A stretch of DNA of 64,000 nucleotides, from NCBI RefSeq assembly GCF_000384475.1, contig NZ_ARWB01000001.1:3872501-3936500 (forward strand), given 5' to 3'. The notes beneath the pieces are model-generated. The model did not search any database. It was not told the DNA's origin and was given only the letters and a program-made list of their open reading frames with translations. The translations under genes and the position numbers were made by a program. This DNA comes from Methylopila sp. M107 (GTDB taxonomy: Bacteria; Pseudomonadota; Alphaproteobacteria; Rhizobiales; Methylopilaceae). The first letter of the stretch is position 1. Each line of letters starts with the position of its first letter. This document shows, piece by piece, positions 46,065 to 59,811 of this stretch.

Positions 46065-46757
46065 GTGGCCCAGCCCCGCATCCTGTCCCGCGACGCGCTC
46101 GACGAGGCGCTCGACGCGCTTTCGCGGCTCGATCCGCGCATGGCGGCGCTGAGGGCGCAGTCGCCGGAACCGCCGCTGCGCGCGCTGTCGGCCGATCTCG
46201 CGGGACTCGTCTGGCTGATCAACTCGCAGCTGATCTCCGTCGCGGCCGCGCGCGCCATCCACGGGCGGGTCGAGGCCGCGCTCGGGACCGTCGACCTTGC
46301 GAGCCTCGGCGCCGCGCCGGACGAGCTTTTTCTCGACGCCGGCATGTCGCGCGGAAAGCTGAAAACCGTGCGGGCGCTCACGGCCGCGGTCGAGGCCGGG
46401 CTCGACATCGCCGGGCTCGACGCGCTCGAGGAGGCCGAGGCGCGCGCGGCGCTGACGGCGGTTCCCGGGATCGGGCCGTGGACCGCGGACGTCTTCCTGC
46501 TGTTCGCGCATGGCCGGCCCGACGCCTTCCCGGCCGGCGACGTCGCGGTGCAGCAGGCGCTGAAGGAGGCGCTCGGCCTCGACGCGCGGCCCGACCGCGC
46601 CGCGGCCGAACGAATTGCCGAGCGGTGGCGGCCGCTGCGCGGAGTGGCGGCGCAACTGCTCTGGGCGTATTACCTCAGGAACCGGGGCGGCCGCGACGCC
46701 GCGCCCGCGCCCGCCAGAACGCTCCCGAACAGCCCTGCGACCTTGGAGACCCTATGA
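46065..46757 (+). CDS. DNA-3-methyladenine glycosylase II (AlkA-type)
   Basis: A 230-residue HhH-GPD base-excision repair protein. INSQLISVAAARAIH and the helix-hairpin-helix VPGIGPWTADVFLL are followed by FPAGDVAVQ with the catalytic Asp. It removes alkylated purines from DNA. No ATG suits the start: GTG 46065 gives MAQPRILSRDAL, a typical beginning, and the frame open to TTG 46029 adds 12 residues. The stop overlaps the start of the esterase gene (ATGA). Confidence 0.9.
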   Translation: MAQPRILSRDALDEALDALSRLDPRMAALRAQSPEPPLRALSADLAGLVWLINSQLISVAAARAIHGRVEAALGTVDLASLGAAPDELFLDAGMSRGKLKTVRALTAAVEAGLDIAGLDALEEAEARAALTAVPGIGPWTADVFLLFAHGRPDAFPAGDVAVQQALKEALGLDARPDRAAAERIAERWRPLRGVAAQLLWAYYLRNRGGRDAAPAPARTLPNSPATLETL

Positions 46758-47440
46758 GCCAGACGATCGACGGGCCGCGCCTGCCGGCCGCTTCCGGGGC
46801 GGCGAAGTCGCTCGTCGTGTTCCTTCACGGGTTCGGGGCGGACGGCAACGACCTGATCGCGATCGGCGCGGAATGGCGCCGCCTGCTGCCGGACGCGGCC
46901 TTCGTGTCGCCGCACGCGCCGGAGCGCTGCATGGCCTCGCCCTCCGGCCGGCAGTGGTTCCCGCTGACCTTCCGCGACCCGGACGAACGCCGCCGCGGCG
47001 TGATCGCGGCGCGCCCCGCGCTCGACGCCTTCCTCGACGCGGAACTTGCGCGCCACAGGCTGGGGCCGGACCGGCTGGCGCTGGTCGGCTTCAGCCAGGG
47101 CACCATGATGGCGCTGCATGTGGGCCTGCGCCGGCCGACGCCGCCGGCCGCGATTCTGGGTTTTTCGGGCATGCTGGTCTCGCCCGAGACGGTGAAGGCG
47201 GAGGCGACCGGCAAGCCGCCGATCCTGCTCGTCCACGGCGAGCGCGACGACGTTATTCCGGTCGATGCGCTGTTCGCCGCGACAGACGGCTTGTCTGCGG
47301 CTGAAATTCCGGTTGAATGGCACTTGGCGCCGGGGCTCGGCCACGGCATCGACGGCGAGGGTCTGCGTCAGGGCGCGGCCTTCCTCGCAAGCGCCCTCAA
47401 GCCGCGGAGAGCAAGTCTTCGATCAACTTCACAAGGCTGA
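46754..47440 (+). CDS. Alpha/beta-hydrolase, carboxylesterase/phospholipase family
   Basis: A 228-residue alpha/beta hydrolase. VVFLHGFGADGNDL is the oxyanion region, LVGFSQGTMMAL carries the nucleophilic Ser, VHGERDDVIPV the acid, and LGHGIDG the catalytic His, as in the YpfH/carboxylesterase group. The substrate is unknown, probably short acyl esters. ATG 46754 overlaps the glycosylase stop, so the two are coupled. A frame open to 46478 shadows the glycosylase. Confidence 0.9.
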   Translation: MSQTIDGPRLPAASGAAKSLVVFLHGFGADGNDLIAIGAEWRRLLPDAAFVSPHAPERCMASPSGRQWFPLTFRDPDERRRGVIAARPALDAFLDAELARHRLGPDRLALVGFSQGTMMALHVGLRRPTPPAAILGFSGMLVSPETVKAEATGKPPILLVHGERDDVIPVDALFAATDGLSAAEIPVEWHLAPGLGHGIDGEGLRQGAAFLASALKPRRASLRSTSQG

Positions 47441-47515
47441 CACACCGGCGATAGACTATCCCGCACGCGCAGGCCTTTGCGCCGGCGCTGGGGATGTTGT
47501 GCGCAGGAGTGCGTC

Positions 47516-48073
47516 GTGACGGCCGCCGTGTCCATCGAAGCGTGCCCGGCTCTTGTGCTCAACGCGGATTACCGTCCGCTCAGCTATTATCCGCTGTCGC
47601 TCTGGTCCTGGCAGGACGCCATAAAGGCGATCTTCCTCGACCGGGTGAACGTGCTCTCGCATTACGACCGGCAGGTGCATTCGCCGAGCTTCGAGATGAA
47701 GCTGCCCTCGGTCGTGTGCCTGAAGACCTATGTGCGCCCGGCGCGCCACCCGGCCTTCACCCGGTTCAACGTGTTTTTGCGCGACCGCTTCTCCTGCCAG
47801 TATTGCGGGACGCGCGAGGACCTGACCTTCGACCACGTGATCCCGCGTTCGCGCGGCGGGCTCACCACCTGGGACAATGTCTGCGCCGCCTGCTCGCCCT
47901 GTAATCTGAAGAAGGGCGGGCAGATGCCGGACGATTGCGGCATGAGCCCCGCGCAGTGGCCGTTCCAGCCGACCGTGCACGACCTGCACCGCAACGGCCG
48001 CGCCTTCCCGCCCAACTACCTGCACGACAGCTGGCTCGACTACCTCTACTGGGACAGCGAGCTGGAGCCGTAA
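47516..48073 (+). CDS. HNH endonuclease family protein
   Basis: A 185-residue protein. The C-terminal HNH domain shows FSCQYCGTREDLTFDHVIPR, SRGGLTTWDNVCAACSPCN and KKGGQ: two CxxC pairs and the DH motif. The N-terminal ALVLNADYRPLSYYPLSLWS is typical of a conserved chromosomal HNH family in alphaproteobacteria whose role is unknown. GTG 47516 has AGGAG 6 nt upstream; the frame open to 47477 adds 13 residues. Unlike the HNH gene at 45077, its GC content matches the chromosome. Confidence 0.87.
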   Translation: MTAAVSIEACPALVLNADYRPLSYYPLSLWSWQDAIKAIFLDRVNVLSHYDRQVHSPSFEMKLPSVVCLKTYVRPARHPAFTRFNVFLRDRFSCQYCGTREDLTFDHVIPRSRGGLTTWDNVCAACSPCNLKKGGQMPDDCGMSPAQWPFQPTVHDLHRNGRAFPPNYLHDSWLDYLYWDSELEP

Positions 48074-48556
48074 GCGCGGCGGGCCCTTCCGCGCGCCAGA
48101 GCGCGGCGGCGAAAGGGCATGTGCGCGCGCGATCACGTGCTCGCGCATGCCCGCTGCGCTCCAGACGCACAATTATCCTGCTTGATATCGGCGGTCGGTC
48201 GTCGGAACCTGAGAAGGGAGCGGCGCGACAAGACGCCGCCTCGGGAAGGAAACTCGCCATGGCTGGGCGACCAGCGCAGGACGCGTCGTCGCGCGCCGCC
48301 GTTTCAGGGCGGCGGAACATCCGAAACCGCCATACGACCCGCAGCCCCGATCCGGGCGCAGGGCGCCTGTCAACATGCGGGCCGCGGCCATGACGGCGCG
48401 CGGCGCGACCGATAGCCGGCTGCGCGTCGCCGCGCGGCCGGACGATCGCGCGGCTTCGAGACCCCCCGAACGACTTGCCGACGACTTCGGCGGCCGCCGC
48501 GCCGCGCGGCGGTCCGGCAATCATCAATCAGAACAGTCAGCGATGGGAGAACGGCC
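48074..48556. other. Long intergenic stretch upstream of aceE
   Basis: About 480 nt with no gene I can support; open frames on both strands are Arg-rich shadows. It should hold the promoter of the pyruvate dehydrogenase operon and possibly its regulator-binding site. A local AT-rich spot, ACAATTATCCTGCTTGATAT (about 48170-48189), is the best place for a promoter, but no clean -35/-10 pair can be called. Confidence 0.45.
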
Positions 48557-51241
<2,685 letters not shown>

Positions 51242-51266
51242 CAGCGCCATTCGAAGGACGAAAGCG

Positions 51267-52850
51267 ATGAGCACCGCAATCGACATCGAAGTCCCCGACA
51301 TCGGCGACTTCACCGACATCCCCGTCATCGAGATCTTCGTGAAGCCGGGCGACCGGGTGAAGGCGGAAGACCCGCTGATCTCGCTCGAATCCGACAAGGC
51401 CACGATGGAGGTCCCGTCGCCGCGCACCGGCGTCGTGAAGTCCGTCTCGGTCAACATCGGCGACAAGGTGAGCGCCGGCGCCGTCATCATGCAGTTCGAG
51501 GATGCGGACGGCGAACAGGCCCCCGCCCGCCCGAGCGTGACCGCCCCGCCGCCATCCGTCAGCGCGCCGTCCGGCGTCGCGGAGGTGCGGGTTCCCGACA
51601 TCGGCGACTTCAAGGACGTCCCCGTCATCGAGATCTTCGTGAAGCCCGGCGACGAGGTGAAGGCGGAGGACCCGCTGCTCGCGCTCGAGAGCGACAAGGC
51701 CACGATGGATGTGCCGTCGCCGCTGTCCGGCAAGGTGCAGGACATCAGGGTCAAGGTTGGCGACAAGATCAGCGAAGGCGCTGTGATCCTGACGCTGGCC
51801 TCCGGCGACGGGGCGGGCAAGACCGCCGCAGCGCCGGTCGCGGCGCCCGCCGCGGCCCCATCGGCGCCGGCGGCGCCCGCCGCGGCGTCCGCGCCGGGCG
51901 GCGCGATCGACGAGAAGACGTTCGCGACCGCCTATGCGGGCCCCGCCGTGCGCGGGCTCGCCCGCGAGAAGGGCGTCGACCTCGGCAAGGTTTCGGGCAC
52001 CGGCAAGCACGGCCGCATCACCCGCGAGGACGTAGAAGCCTTCGCCAAGGGCGGCGGCGCGGCGGCGCCGGCCAAGTCCGCGGCCTCGGCCGCGCCCGCC
52101 GGCGGGGGAGGCGGGCTCGACCTGCTGCCCTGGCCCAAGGTCGACTTCGCAAAATACGGCCCGGTGGAGCGCAAGGAGCTCGGCCGCATCAAGAAGATCT
52201 CGGCCGCGAACCTGCATCGGAACTGGGTCGTCATCCCGCATGTCACGAACCATGACGAGGCCGACATCACCGACCTCGAACAGTTCCGCGTGCGGATGAA
52301 CAAGGAGCTCGAAAAGAGCGGCGTCAAACTCTCGCTGCTGCCCTTCATGGTGAAGGCGGCGGTCGCGACGCTGAAGAAGTTCCCGGAGTTCAACGCCAGC
52401 CTCGACGGCGACGCGCTGGTCTACAAGAACTACTGGCACATCGGCTTCGCGGCCGACACGCCGAACGGCCTCATGGTCCCGGTGATCAAGGACGCGGACA
52501 AGAAGACCATCCCCGAGATCGCCAAGGAGATGGGCGACCTCGCCAAGCTCGCGCGCGAGGGCAAGATCAAGCCCGACCAGATGCAGGGCGGGACCTTCTC
52601 GATCTCCTCGCTCGGCGGCATCGGCGGCGTCTACTTCACGCCGATCATCAACGCCCCCGAGGTCGCCATCATGGGCGTCTGCAAGGGGTTCTGGAAGCAG
52701 CACTCGTCGGACGGAAAGACCTTCACGGCGCGCCTCACGCTTCCGCTGTCGCTGTCCTGGGACCACCGCGTGATCGACGGCGCCGCCGCCGCGCGCTTCA
52801 ACGCCCATTTCGCCGGCGTGCTGGCGGACATGCGGCGCGTGCTGTTCTGA
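51267..52850 (+). CDS. aceF: Dihydrolipoamide acetyltransferase (pyruvate dehydrogenase E2)
   Basis: A 527-residue protein. Two lipoyl domains near residues 3-80 and 108-185 each carry the lipoylation motif ESDKATM on a lysine. Ala/Pro-rich linkers follow, then a peripheral subunit-binding domain ([29 protein letters not shown]) and the catalytic domain ending [18 protein letters not shown] with the active-site His and Asp. It accepts acetyl from AceE and transfers it to CoA. ATG 51267 has GAAGGACG upstream. The lpd gene follows after 13 nt. Confidence 0.96.
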   Translation: MSTAIDIEVPDIGDFTDIPVIEIFVKPGDRVKAEDPLISLESDKATMEVPSPRTGVVKSVSVNIGDKVSAGAVIMQFEDADGEQAPARPSVTAPPPSVSAPSGVAEVRVPDIGDFKDVPVIEIFVKPGDEVKAEDPLLALESDKATMDVPSPLSGKVQDIRVKVGDKISEGAVILTLASGDGAGKTAAAPVAAPAAAPSAPAAPAAASAPGGAIDEKTFATAYAGPAVRGLAREKGVDLGKVSGTGKHGRITREDVEAFAKGGGAAAPAKSAASAAPAGGGGGLDLLPWPKVDFAKYGPVERKELGRIKKISAANLHRNWVVIPHVTNHDEADITDLEQFRVRMNKELEKSGVKLSLLPFMVKAAVATLKKFPEFNASLDGDALVYKNYWHIGFAADTPNGLMVPVIKDADKKTIPEIAKEMGDLAKLAREGKIKPDQMQGGTFSISSLGGIGGVYFTPIINAPEVAIMGVCKGFWKQHSSDGKTFTARLTLPLSLSWDHRVIDGAAAARFNAHFAGVLADMRRVLF

Positions 52851-52863
52851 GGGGGATCGAGCG

Positions 52864-54621
52864 ATGGCAGCCCAAATCGAAGTGAAGGTCCCCGACATCG
52901 GCGACTTTAAGAACGTCGCCGTGATCGAGGTGCTGGTGAAGCCCGGCGAGACGGTGAGGGTCGACACCAGCCTCATCATGGTCGAGTCCGACAAGGCCTC
53001 GATGGAGATCCCGTCATCGGCCGCCGGCGTGGTGAAGGAGATCAGCGTCAAGGTCGACGACAAGGTGAGCGAAGGATCTGTGATCCTGACGCTTGAGGCC
53101 TCGGGTGAGGCCGCGGCGCCGGCCCCCAAGGCCGCCGCGCCGACCGCTGCGGCTCCTGTGTCCGCGCCCGCGACTCCCGCTCCTGCGGCCGGGAGCTTCA
53201 AGGGCAAGGCCGACGTCGAATGCGAGACGCTGGTGCTGGGCGCCGGTCCCGGCGGCTATTCGGCCGCCTTCCGCGCGGCCGATCTCGGCATGAAGACCGT
53301 GCTGGTCGAGCGCTACGCGACGCTCGGCGGCGTCTGCCTGAATGTCGGCTGCATCCCGTCCAAGGCGCTGCTGCACACCGCCTTCATCGTCGACGAGGTC
53401 GCGACGCTCGCGGCCCATGGCGTCAGCTTCGGCCCGCCGCAGGTCGACATCGACAAGCTCCGCGCCTTCAAGGACGGGGTGATCGGCAAGCTGACCGGCG
53501 GCCTCGCCGGCATGGCGAAGGCCCGCAAGGTCGAGGTCGTCACCGGCGTCGGCGCGTTCCTCGACCCCAACCACATCGAGGTCGAGACGGCGTCCGGCAA
53601 GAAGACGGTGCGCTTCGCGAAGGCCATCATCGCTGCGGGCTCGCAGGCGGTGAAGCTGCCCTTCCTGCCGGAAGACCCGCGCATCGTCGATTCGACCGGC
53701 GCGCTGCTGCTGAAGTCGGTCCCGAAGCGCATGCTGGTGATCGGCGGCGGCATCATCGGGCTCGAGATGGCGACGGTCTACTCGACCCTCGGCTCGCGGA
53801 TCGACGTCGTCGAGATGCTCGACGTGCTGATGCCGGGCGCCGACCGCGACCTCGTGAAGGTCTGGGAGAAGAAGAACGCGCACCGCTTCGACAATCTGAT
53901 GCTGGGGACCAAGACCGTCGGGGCCAAGGCGACCGACGCCGGGATCGAGGTGTCGTTCGAGGGCGCGAAGGCGCCGGCCGGACCGCAGCTCTACGACCTC
54001 GTGCTGGTCGCGGTCGGCCGTTCGCCGAACGGCAAGAAGATCGGGGCCGAAAAGGCCGGCGTCGCGGTCGGCGACCGCGGCTTCATCGCGACCGACAAGC
54101 AGATGCGCACCAACGTCCCCCACATCTTCGCGATCGGCGACATCGTCGGGCAGCCGATGCTGGCCCACAAGGCGGTGCATGAGGGCCATGTCGCGGCGGA
54201 GGCCGCGAAGGGCGAAAGCGCCTTCTTCGACGCCCGCCAGATCCCCTCGGTCGCCTATACCGACCCCGAGATCGCCTGGACGGGCAAGACCGAGGAGCAG
54301 TGCAAGGCGGAAGGGATCAAGTACGGCAAGTCGGTCTTCCCCTGGGCGGCCTCCGGCCGCGCCATCGCCAACGGCCGCGACGAGGGCTTCACCAAGCTGA
54401 TCTTCGACGAGGCGACGCATCGGGTGATCGGCGGCGGGATCGTCGGCACCAACGCCGGCGACCTGATCAGCGAGGTCTGCCTCGCGGTCGAGATGGGATG
54501 CGAGCCCGCCGACATCGGAAAAACGATCCACCCCCATCCAACGCTAGGCGAATCCATCGGCATGGCGGCGGAAGTGTTCGAGGGCGTCTGCACCGACCTG
54601 CCGCCGCAGAAGAAGCGATAG
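52864..54621 (+). CDS. lpdA: Dihydrolipoyl dehydrogenase with N-terminal lipoyl domain
   Basis: A 585-residue E3 flavoprotein. Residues 1 to about 80 are a lipoyl domain ([27 protein letters not shown]) very like those of AceF. After an Ala/Pro linker comes the FAD fold ([20 protein letters not shown]), the redox disulfide [13 protein letters not shown], an NAD-binding motif [10 protein letters not shown] and the C-terminal HPHPTLGES with the catalytic His. It reoxidises dihydrolipoyl groups. The added lipoyl domain is known in some proteobacterial E3 proteins linked to AceE-type complexes. Confidence 0.96.
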   Translation: MAAQIEVKVPDIGDFKNVAVIEVLVKPGETVRVDTSLIMVESDKASMEIPSSAAGVVKEISVKVDDKVSEGSVILTLEASGEAAAPAPKAAAPTAAAPVSAPATPAPAAGSFKGKADVECETLVLGAGPGGYSAAFRAADLGMKTVLVERYATLGGVCLNVGCIPSKALLHTAFIVDEVATLAAHGVSFGPPQVDIDKLRAFKDGVIGKLTGGLAGMAKARKVEVVTGVGAFLDPNHIEVETASGKKTVRFAKAIIAAGSQAVKLPFLPEDPRIVDSTGALLLKSVPKRMLVIGGGIIGLEMATVYSTLGSRIDVVEMLDVLMPGADRDLVKVWEKKNAHRFDNLMLGTKTVGAKATDAGIEVSFEGAKAPAGPQLYDLVLVAVGRSPNGKKIGAEKAGVAVGDRGFIATDKQMRTNVPHIFAIGDIVGQPMLAHKAVHEGHVAAEAAKGESAFFDARQIPSVAYTDPEIAWTGKTEEQCKAEGIKYGKSVFPWAASGRAIANGRDEGFTKLIFDEATHRVIGGGIVGTNAGDLISEVCLAVEMGCEPADIGKTIHPHPTLGESIGMAAEVFEGVCTDLPPQKKR

Positions 54622-54930
54622 CCGGCAAGGCGAACGGCCTGGCGGGGCGTCGTCGGCGCTCCGCGACCGCGCCGTCATCGAAACCTCCGATCGGGCGACA
54701 CCCGTTGAGGCTTGCCGGAAACGTCGACCTCAGGGCAAAGTCTAGAGGAAAGTTCAAGGACGCGCTCCGCGTTCTTGGGCTAAATGAAACCTGCCGCAGG
54801 GGTCGGGGCTTCGGCCGGTCTGCGGAATCCGCACGCCGCGCGCCACTCCTCGGCGCAAGGCTCCATGACCGGCTCGCCATGACCGCCCGACGGCGGTCGG
54901 CGCATGACCCAAAACCCTTGGGGGACGTCA
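54622..54930. other. Intergenic stretch between lpdA and pntA
   Basis: About 310 nt with no supported gene; the open frames across it are low-complexity shadows. It includes the AT-richer spot AAAGTCTAGAGGAAAGTTCA (about 54738-54757), possibly part of the pnt promoter region. The pntA ribosome site lies at its right end. No clear terminator for the pyruvate dehydrogenase operon is seen. Confidence 0.45.
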
Positions 54931-56505
54931 GTGAAGATTGGTGCGCCTAAAGAAACTTTCGCGGGAGAGTCGCGCGTCGCGATGACGCCCGACAGCGCGG
55001 CCCAGCTCCAGAAGCTCGGCCACGAATGTCTCGTCGAGGCGGGGGCGGGCGTCGCCGCAGGGTTTCTGGACGACGCCTACCGCGCAGCCGGCGTCGAGGT
55101 CGTCGACACGGCCGCGGACCTCTGGAGCCGCGCCGACGTCATCGCCAAGGTGCGGCCGCCGGAGACTTCCGACGCGGACCGGCTGAAGCCTGGCAAGACG
55201 CTGATCTCGTTCTTCTATCCCGCGCAGAACGACGAGCTGCTGAAGGCCTTCGCCGGCACCGGCGGCACGGTCGTCGCGATGGACATGGTTCCGCGCATCA
55301 GCCGCGCGCAGAAGATGGACGCGCTGTCGTCGATGGCGAACATCGCGGGCTACCGCGCCGTCATCGAGGCGGGCGCGAATTTCGGCCGGTTCTTCACCGG
55401 ACAGGTGACGGCCGCCGGCAAGGTGGCGCCCGCCAAGGTGCTGGTCATCGGCGCCGGCGTCGCGGGCCTCGCGGCGATCGGCACGGCGACGTCGCTCGGC
55501 GCCATCACCTACGCGTTCGACGTCCGGCCGGAGGTCGCCGAACAGATCGAGTCGATGGGCGCGAACTTCGTGTTCCTCGACTTCGAGGAAAAGCAGCAGG
55601 ACGGCGCCGCGACCGGCGGCTACGCCGCCCCCTCCAGCCCCGAGTTCCGCGAGAAGCAGCTCGCCAAGTTCCGCGAGCTCGCGCCCCAGATGGACATCGT
55701 CATATCGACGGCACTGATCCCCGGTCGGCCGGCCCCGAAACTCTGGCTCGCCGACATGGTCGCGGCGATGAAGCCGGGCTCGGTGGTCATCGACCTCGCG
55801 GCCGAGCGCGGCGGCAATTGCGACCTCACCGTGCCGGACCAGAAGGTCGTCAGCGACAACGGCGTGACGATCGTCGGCTACACCGACTTCCCGAGCCGCA
55901 TGGCGGCGCAGTCGAGCGCGCTCTACTCCACCAACGTCCGCCACATGCTGACTGACCTGACGCCCGCCAAGGACGGCGTCATCGTCCACAACATGGGCGA
56001 CGACGTCATCCGCGGCGCGACGGTCGCGCATGACGGCGCGGTCACCTTCCCGCCGCCGCCGCCGAAGATCCAGGCGATCGCGGCCCAGAAGCCGAAGGAG
56101 AAGGCGAAGGAGCTGACGCCCGAGGAGAAGCGGGCGAAGGAAGTCGCGACCTTCCAGGCGGAAACGAAGAGCCAGGTGATCACGCTCGCGGCCGGGGCCG
56201 CGGCGCTGCTGTTCGTCGGCCTGTTCGCGCCGGCGAGCTTCATGGCGCACTTCGTGGTGTTCGTGCTGGCCTGCTTCGTCGGCTTCCAGGTGATCTGGAA
56301 CGTGAGCCACAGCCTGCACACGCCGCTGATGGCGGTCACCAACGCGATTTCCGGCATCGTGATCGTCGGCGCATTGCTGCAGATCGGCTCCAACTCCGCG
56401 ATCGTCGTCGTGCTCGCAGCGCTTTCGGTGCTGATCGCGACCATCAACATCGTCGGCGGCTTCCTGGTCACGCGCCGGATGCTCGCCATGTTCCAGAAGA
56501 GTTAA
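54931..56505 (+). CDS. pntA: NAD(P) transhydrogenase subunit alpha
   Basis: A 524-residue protein with domain I and the N-terminal membrane part fused, as in E. coli PntA (510). [20 protein letters not shown] begins the alanine-dehydrogenase-like NAD(H) domain; [17 protein letters not shown] is its nucleotide loop, and a Lys/Glu linker precedes four membrane helices (residues about 415-520). With PntB it uses the proton gradient to drive NADH to NADPH hydride transfer. I prefer GTG 54931, which has GGGGGA 5 nt upstream; ATG 54904 is the alternative. Confidence 0.94.
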   Translation: MKIGAPKETFAGESRVAMTPDSAAQLQKLGHECLVEAGAGVAAGFLDDAYRAAGVEVVDTAADLWSRADVIAKVRPPETSDADRLKPGKTLISFFYPAQNDELLKAFAGTGGTVVAMDMVPRISRAQKMDALSSMANIAGYRAVIEAGANFGRFFTGQVTAAGKVAPAKVLVIGAGVAGLAAIGTATSLGAITYAFDVRPEVAEQIESMGANFVFLDFEEKQQDGAATGGYAAPSSPEFREKQLAKFRELAPQMDIVISTALIPGRPAPKLWLADMVAAMKPGSVVIDLAAERGGNCDLTVPDQKVVSDNGVTIVGYTDFPSRMAAQSSALYSTNVRHMLTDLTPAKDGVIVHNMGDDVIRGATVAHDGAVTFPPPPPKIQAIAAQKPKEKAKELTPEEKRAKEVATFQAETKSQVITLAAGAAALLFVGLFAPASFMAHFVVFVLACFVGFQVIWNVSHSLHTPLMAVTNAISGIVIVGALLQIGSNSAIVVVLAALSVLIATINIVGGFLVTRRMLAMFQKS

Positions 56506-56514
56506 GGGGCGGTC

Positions 56515-57948
56515 ATGAGCATCGGCTTCGTTTCGGCCGCCTACATCTCGGCCGCCGTCCTCTTCATCCTCTCGCTCGGCGGACTGTCCGGCCAGGAAAG
56601 CGCCAAGCGCGCCGTCTGGTACGGCATCGTGGGCATGGCGGTCGCCGTCGTCGCCACGATCTTCGGACCGGGCGTCGGGCACCTCTGGCTCGTCATCCTG
56701 ATGATCCTGATCGGCTCGGCCGCCGGCTGGTACGTCGCCGGCCGCGTCCAGATGACCGAGATGCCGCAGCTGGTCGCGGCGCTGCACAGCTTCGTCGGCC
56801 TCGCGGCGGTGTTCATCGGCTACAACGCCGACATCGAGCTCCGTCACGTCCAGGCGCTCGACGAGACCGCGAAGGCGGCGCTGACGGGCTTCGCGGCGAT
56901 CCTCGCGCACAAGTCCGGCGTCGAGATCTCGATCCTGCGGGTCGAGGCGTTTCTCGGCGTCTTCATCGGCGCGGTGACGTTCACCGGCTCGGTCGTGGCG
57001 TTCGGCAAGCTCGCCGGCAAGATCGACGGCAAGGCCACCAAGCTGCCGGGCGGCCACGTGCTGAACGCGTCGGCCGCGGCGGGCTCGCTGCTGCTGCTGG
57101 TGCTCTACTGCAACGGGGCGGGGATCTGGGCGCTGATCCTGATGACGCTGCTCGCGCTGTTCATCGGCTGGCACCTCATCATGGGCATCGGCGGCGCCGA
57201 CATGCCGGTCGTCGTGTCGATGCTGAACTCCTATTCCGGCTGGGCCGCGGCCGCGATCGGCTTCACGCTCGGCAACGATCTCCTGATCGTGGTCGGCGCG
57301 CTGGTCGGCTCCTCGGGCGCGATCCTGTCCTACATCATGTGCAAGGCGATGAACCGCTCCTTCGTGTCGGTCATCCTCGGCGGCTTCGGCTCGACCACCG
57401 GCCCCGCGCAGGTGATCGAGGGCGAGCAGATCGCGATCGACGCGGCGGGCGTGGCGGCTGCGCTGAACGACGCCGACAGCGTCATCATCATCCCGGGCTA
57501 CGGCATGGCGGTGGCGCAGGCGCAGCAGTCGATCTCGGAGCTGACGCGCAAGCTCCGCGCCAGCGGCAAGACGGTGCGCTTCGCGATCCACCCGGTCGCC
57601 GGGCGCCTGCCCGGCCACATGAACGTGCTGCTCGCCGAAGCCAAGGTGCCGTACGACATCGTGCTCGAGATGGACGAGATCAACGAGGACTTCCCCTCGA
57701 CCGACGTCGCCATCGTGGTGGGCTCGAACGACATCGTGAACCCGGCCGCGCAGGACGACCCGAACTCGCCGATCGCCGGCATGCCGGTGCTGGAGGTCTG
57801 GAAGGCGCGCCAGGTGTTCGTGTCGAAGCGCGGCCAGGGCGCAGGCTATTCGGGCATCGAGAACCCGCTGTTCTTCAAGGACAACACGCGGATGTTCTAC
57901 GGCGACGCCAAGGCCTCGATCGACAAGCTTCTGCCGCAGATCAACTGA
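56515..57948 (+). CDS. pntB: NAD(P) transhydrogenase subunit beta
   Basis: A 477-residue membrane protein: about nine helices in residues 1-265, then the NADP(H)-binding domain III ([71 protein letters not shown]). Length is usual. It lies 9 nt after pntA in one operon. The E. coli-like two-gene form is seen here, whereas several alphaproteobacteria split the alpha subunit in two genes. Confidence 0.96.
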   Translation: MSIGFVSAAYISAAVLFILSLGGLSGQESAKRAVWYGIVGMAVAVVATIFGPGVGHLWLVILMILIGSAAGWYVAGRVQMTEMPQLVAALHSFVGLAAVFIGYNADIELRHVQALDETAKAALTGFAAILAHKSGVEISILRVEAFLGVFIGAVTFTGSVVAFGKLAGKIDGKATKLPGGHVLNASAAAGSLLLLVLYCNGAGIWALILMTLLALFIGWHLIMGIGGADMPVVVSMLNSYSGWAAAAIGFTLGNDLLIVVGALVGSSGAILSYIMCKAMNRSFVSVILGGFGSTTGPAQVIEGEQIAIDAAGVAAALNDADSVIIIPGYGMAVAQAQQSISELTRKLRASGKTVRFAIHPVAGRLPGHMNVLLAEAKVPYDIVLEMDEINEDFPSTDVAIVVGSNDIVNPAAQDDPNSPIAGMPVLEVWKARQVFVSKRGQGAGYSGIENPLFFKDNTRMFYGDAKASIDKLLPQIN

Positions 57949-57961
57949 GCACGCCGCCGTC

Positions 57962-57995
57962 GGCGGGCGCGCGGCCTCAGCGGCCGGCGCCCGCC
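57962..57995 (+). terminator. Strong GC hairpin after pntB
   Basis: GGCGGGCGCGCGGCC (57962-57976) pairs with GGCCGGCGCCCGCC (57982-57995) with one bulged base and a 5-nt loop. It follows the pntB stop by 14 nt. A short ATCTTT follows a few bases later but no real T tract, so termination there is likely but not certain. Confidence 0.5.
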
Positions 57996-58015
57996 GCGAT
58001 CTTTGGCGCCACCGT

Positions 58016-58486
58016 TTGAGCACGCCGTCGCCAGACTTCGACATCTCGGTCCCGGCCTGGCGGGCGCGGCGCCTGCGCGCCCATCTCGCGGGCCAGGTCG
58101 AGGCCGGCCGCGCGGCGCGCGGAGCGGGCGAGGACAGGCGCGCGCCGCGAGAGCTGGCGCACCGGGCCGAGGTCCGGCGCTGGCTCTTCGGCTGGGACGC
58201 CGCGCGCCCGAAACCCGCCGCCGCGCCGCCGGCCCCGACGCCGCGGCAAATCGCGAAGATCGAGCGCTGGCAGGCCGGGACCGGCCGGCTGCGCGGCGAG
58301 CAAGGCGCGCTTCGACGCTCGATTTTGGAGGCCGTCGCCGACGAGCTGCTGTCGGCCCGGCCGCTGGCGCGCGGCGCCATCGCGGCCGCCCATCGCGAGA
58401 CCGTGCGGCGCTGCCGCGAGGCCGGGCTCCCCAGCCCGAAGGCGTCGCGCTACCGGCGCTGGCTCGCGATCAGCCGGGGCGTCTGA
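58016..58486 (+). CDS. Uncharacterised helical protein
   Basis: A 156-residue frame from TTG 58016. The product is Arg/Ala-rich with two plausible helical segments and a WLFGWDAARP stretch near residue 57; QIAKIERWQAGTGRLRGEQG follows. I recognise no family. The antisense frame 57977-58543 is also open, but its product is of simpler composition, so I favour this strand. Codon choice is GC-rich as in the neighbours. Confidence 0.45.
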   Translation: MSTPSPDFDISVPAWRARRLRAHLAGQVEAGRAARGAGEDRRAPRELAHRAEVRRWLFGWDAARPKPAAAPPAPTPRQIAKIERWQAGTGRLRGEQGALRRSILEAVADELLSARPLARGAIAAAHRETVRRCREAGLPSPKASRYRRWLAISRGV

Positions 58487-58547
58487 ACGCCGGCGAAAAA
58501 ACGCCCGCGCGATCGCGCCTCGCCCGGTCATGTCCTTGAACAAAATT

Positions 58548-58624
<77 letters not shown>

Positions 58625-58815
58625 GCAGCGGCGCGCACGCCTGCGCGGCCGAGCGACTTCCCTAGCATCTGATCGCCGCGAGGCAAAGCTGGCGGAACGC
58701 CCCGCCGCATGGTCGGCTTGCGACTGCTTCGCAGGTGCGAAGATAGCGGTTGCCCGCATGTTCGACGCCCGTTAGTCGCACGCCTTCGGGGCATCAGGGC
58801 CGGGGCGAGAACGCA

Positions 58816-59703
58816 ATGGACGAGGCGCAGCGCATGGCGCTCGGCAGCATCGCTGTCGGCCTTCTGGTGCTCGGCCTCAAGGCCGCGGCCTATCTGCTGA
58901 CCGGCTCTGTCGCGCTCTATTCGGACGCGGCCGAAAGCGTGGTCAACGTCGCGGCCGCGGTCGCGGCGTTCCTGGCGGTCCGGCTCTCCGCCGCGCCGCC
59001 GGACCGCAACCACCCTTACGGCCACCACAAGGCCGAATATGTCTCCGCCGTCGTCGAGGGGGCGCTGATCATCATCGCGGCGGTCGCGATCCTGCGCGAG
59101 GCTTGGGGCGCGTTCCAGAACCCGCGCGAGGTCGACCTGACGCCGCTCGGCGTCGGCGCCAACGTCGCGGCGAGCGCCATCAACGGGATCTGGTGCTGGA
59201 TGCTGTTCCGCAGCGGGCGCCGGCTGCGCTCGCCCGCGCTGCTCGCGGACGGGCGGCACCTGTTGTCCGACGTCGTCTCGTCGGCCGGCGTGCTCGCCGG
59301 CCTCGGCGCGGTCGCGCTGACCGGGATCGGCTGGCTCGATCCTGCGATCGCCTGCCTCGTCGCGCTCAACGTGCTGTGGTCCGGCATGGGGCTGGTGCGG
59401 TCCTCGGTCGGCGGCCTGATGGACGAGGCGGCGCCGACGGCCACGATCGAGCGCATCAAGTCGACCATCGCGCGCAACGCCGACGGGGCGATCGAGGCGC
59501 ACGACGTCCGCACCCGGCTCGCCGGGCGGCTGACATTCGTCGATTTCCACCTCGTAGTCGCGGGCGACATGAAGGTCTCGGCCGCGCACGACATCTGCGA
59601 CCGCATCGAGGGCGCGCTTCGGGACGACGACGCGGACACGGTGGTCACGATCCATGTCGAGCCCGACCACAAGGCGAAACATGCCGGCATCGTCGTGATT
59701 TGA
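58816..59703 (+). CDS. Cation diffusion facilitator family transporter
   Basis: A 295-residue CDF-family efflux protein. About six hydrophobic segments span residues 8-205. The metal-site motifs are YSDAAESVVNV in the second helix and ADGRHLLSDVVSS in the fifth, with NHPYGHHKAEYVS in the loop between. The C-terminal cytoplasmic domain (HDVRTRLAGRLTFVDFHLVV) is the usual ferredoxin-like regulatory fold. It exports Zn2+, Fe2+ or a related divalent ion in exchange for protons; the exact metal is not predictable. ATG 58816 follows GGCGAG. Confidence 0.92.
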   Translation: MDEAQRMALGSIAVGLLVLGLKAAAYLLTGSVALYSDAAESVVNVAAAVAAFLAVRLSAAPPDRNHPYGHHKAEYVSAVVEGALIIIAAVAILREAWGAFQNPREVDLTPLGVGANVAASAINGIWCWMLFRSGRRLRSPALLADGRHLLSDVVSSAGVLAGLGAVALTGIGWLDPAIACLVALNVLWSGMGLVRSSVGGLMDEAAPTATIERIKSTIARNADGAIEAHDVRTRLAGRLTFVDFHLVVAGDMKVSAAHDICDRIEGALRDDDADTVVTIHVEPDHKAKHAGIVVI

Positions 59704-59811
59704 GGCGCGGCTTAACGCTGCGTCCACCATAAAGCCGCAACTTCGTGCGAACCGCTCCGTTCCGCCGTCGCAGACGGCGGCCGCTCGCACCAGGACTGGC
59801 GATCCGACCGA

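Noticed and set aside
54928-58380. Very long minus-strand open frame (1150 codons) antisense to pntA-pntB
   Set aside because: It is Arg/Asp/His-rich with no motif, while the plus strand encodes clear PntA and PntB. Long antisense frames are expected in GC-rich coding DNA.
57977-58543. 188-codon minus-strand frame opposite the unknown gene after pntB
   Set aside because: Composition is simpler than that of the plus-strand frame, and it extends back into the hairpin after pntB. Not decisive, but the weaker choice.
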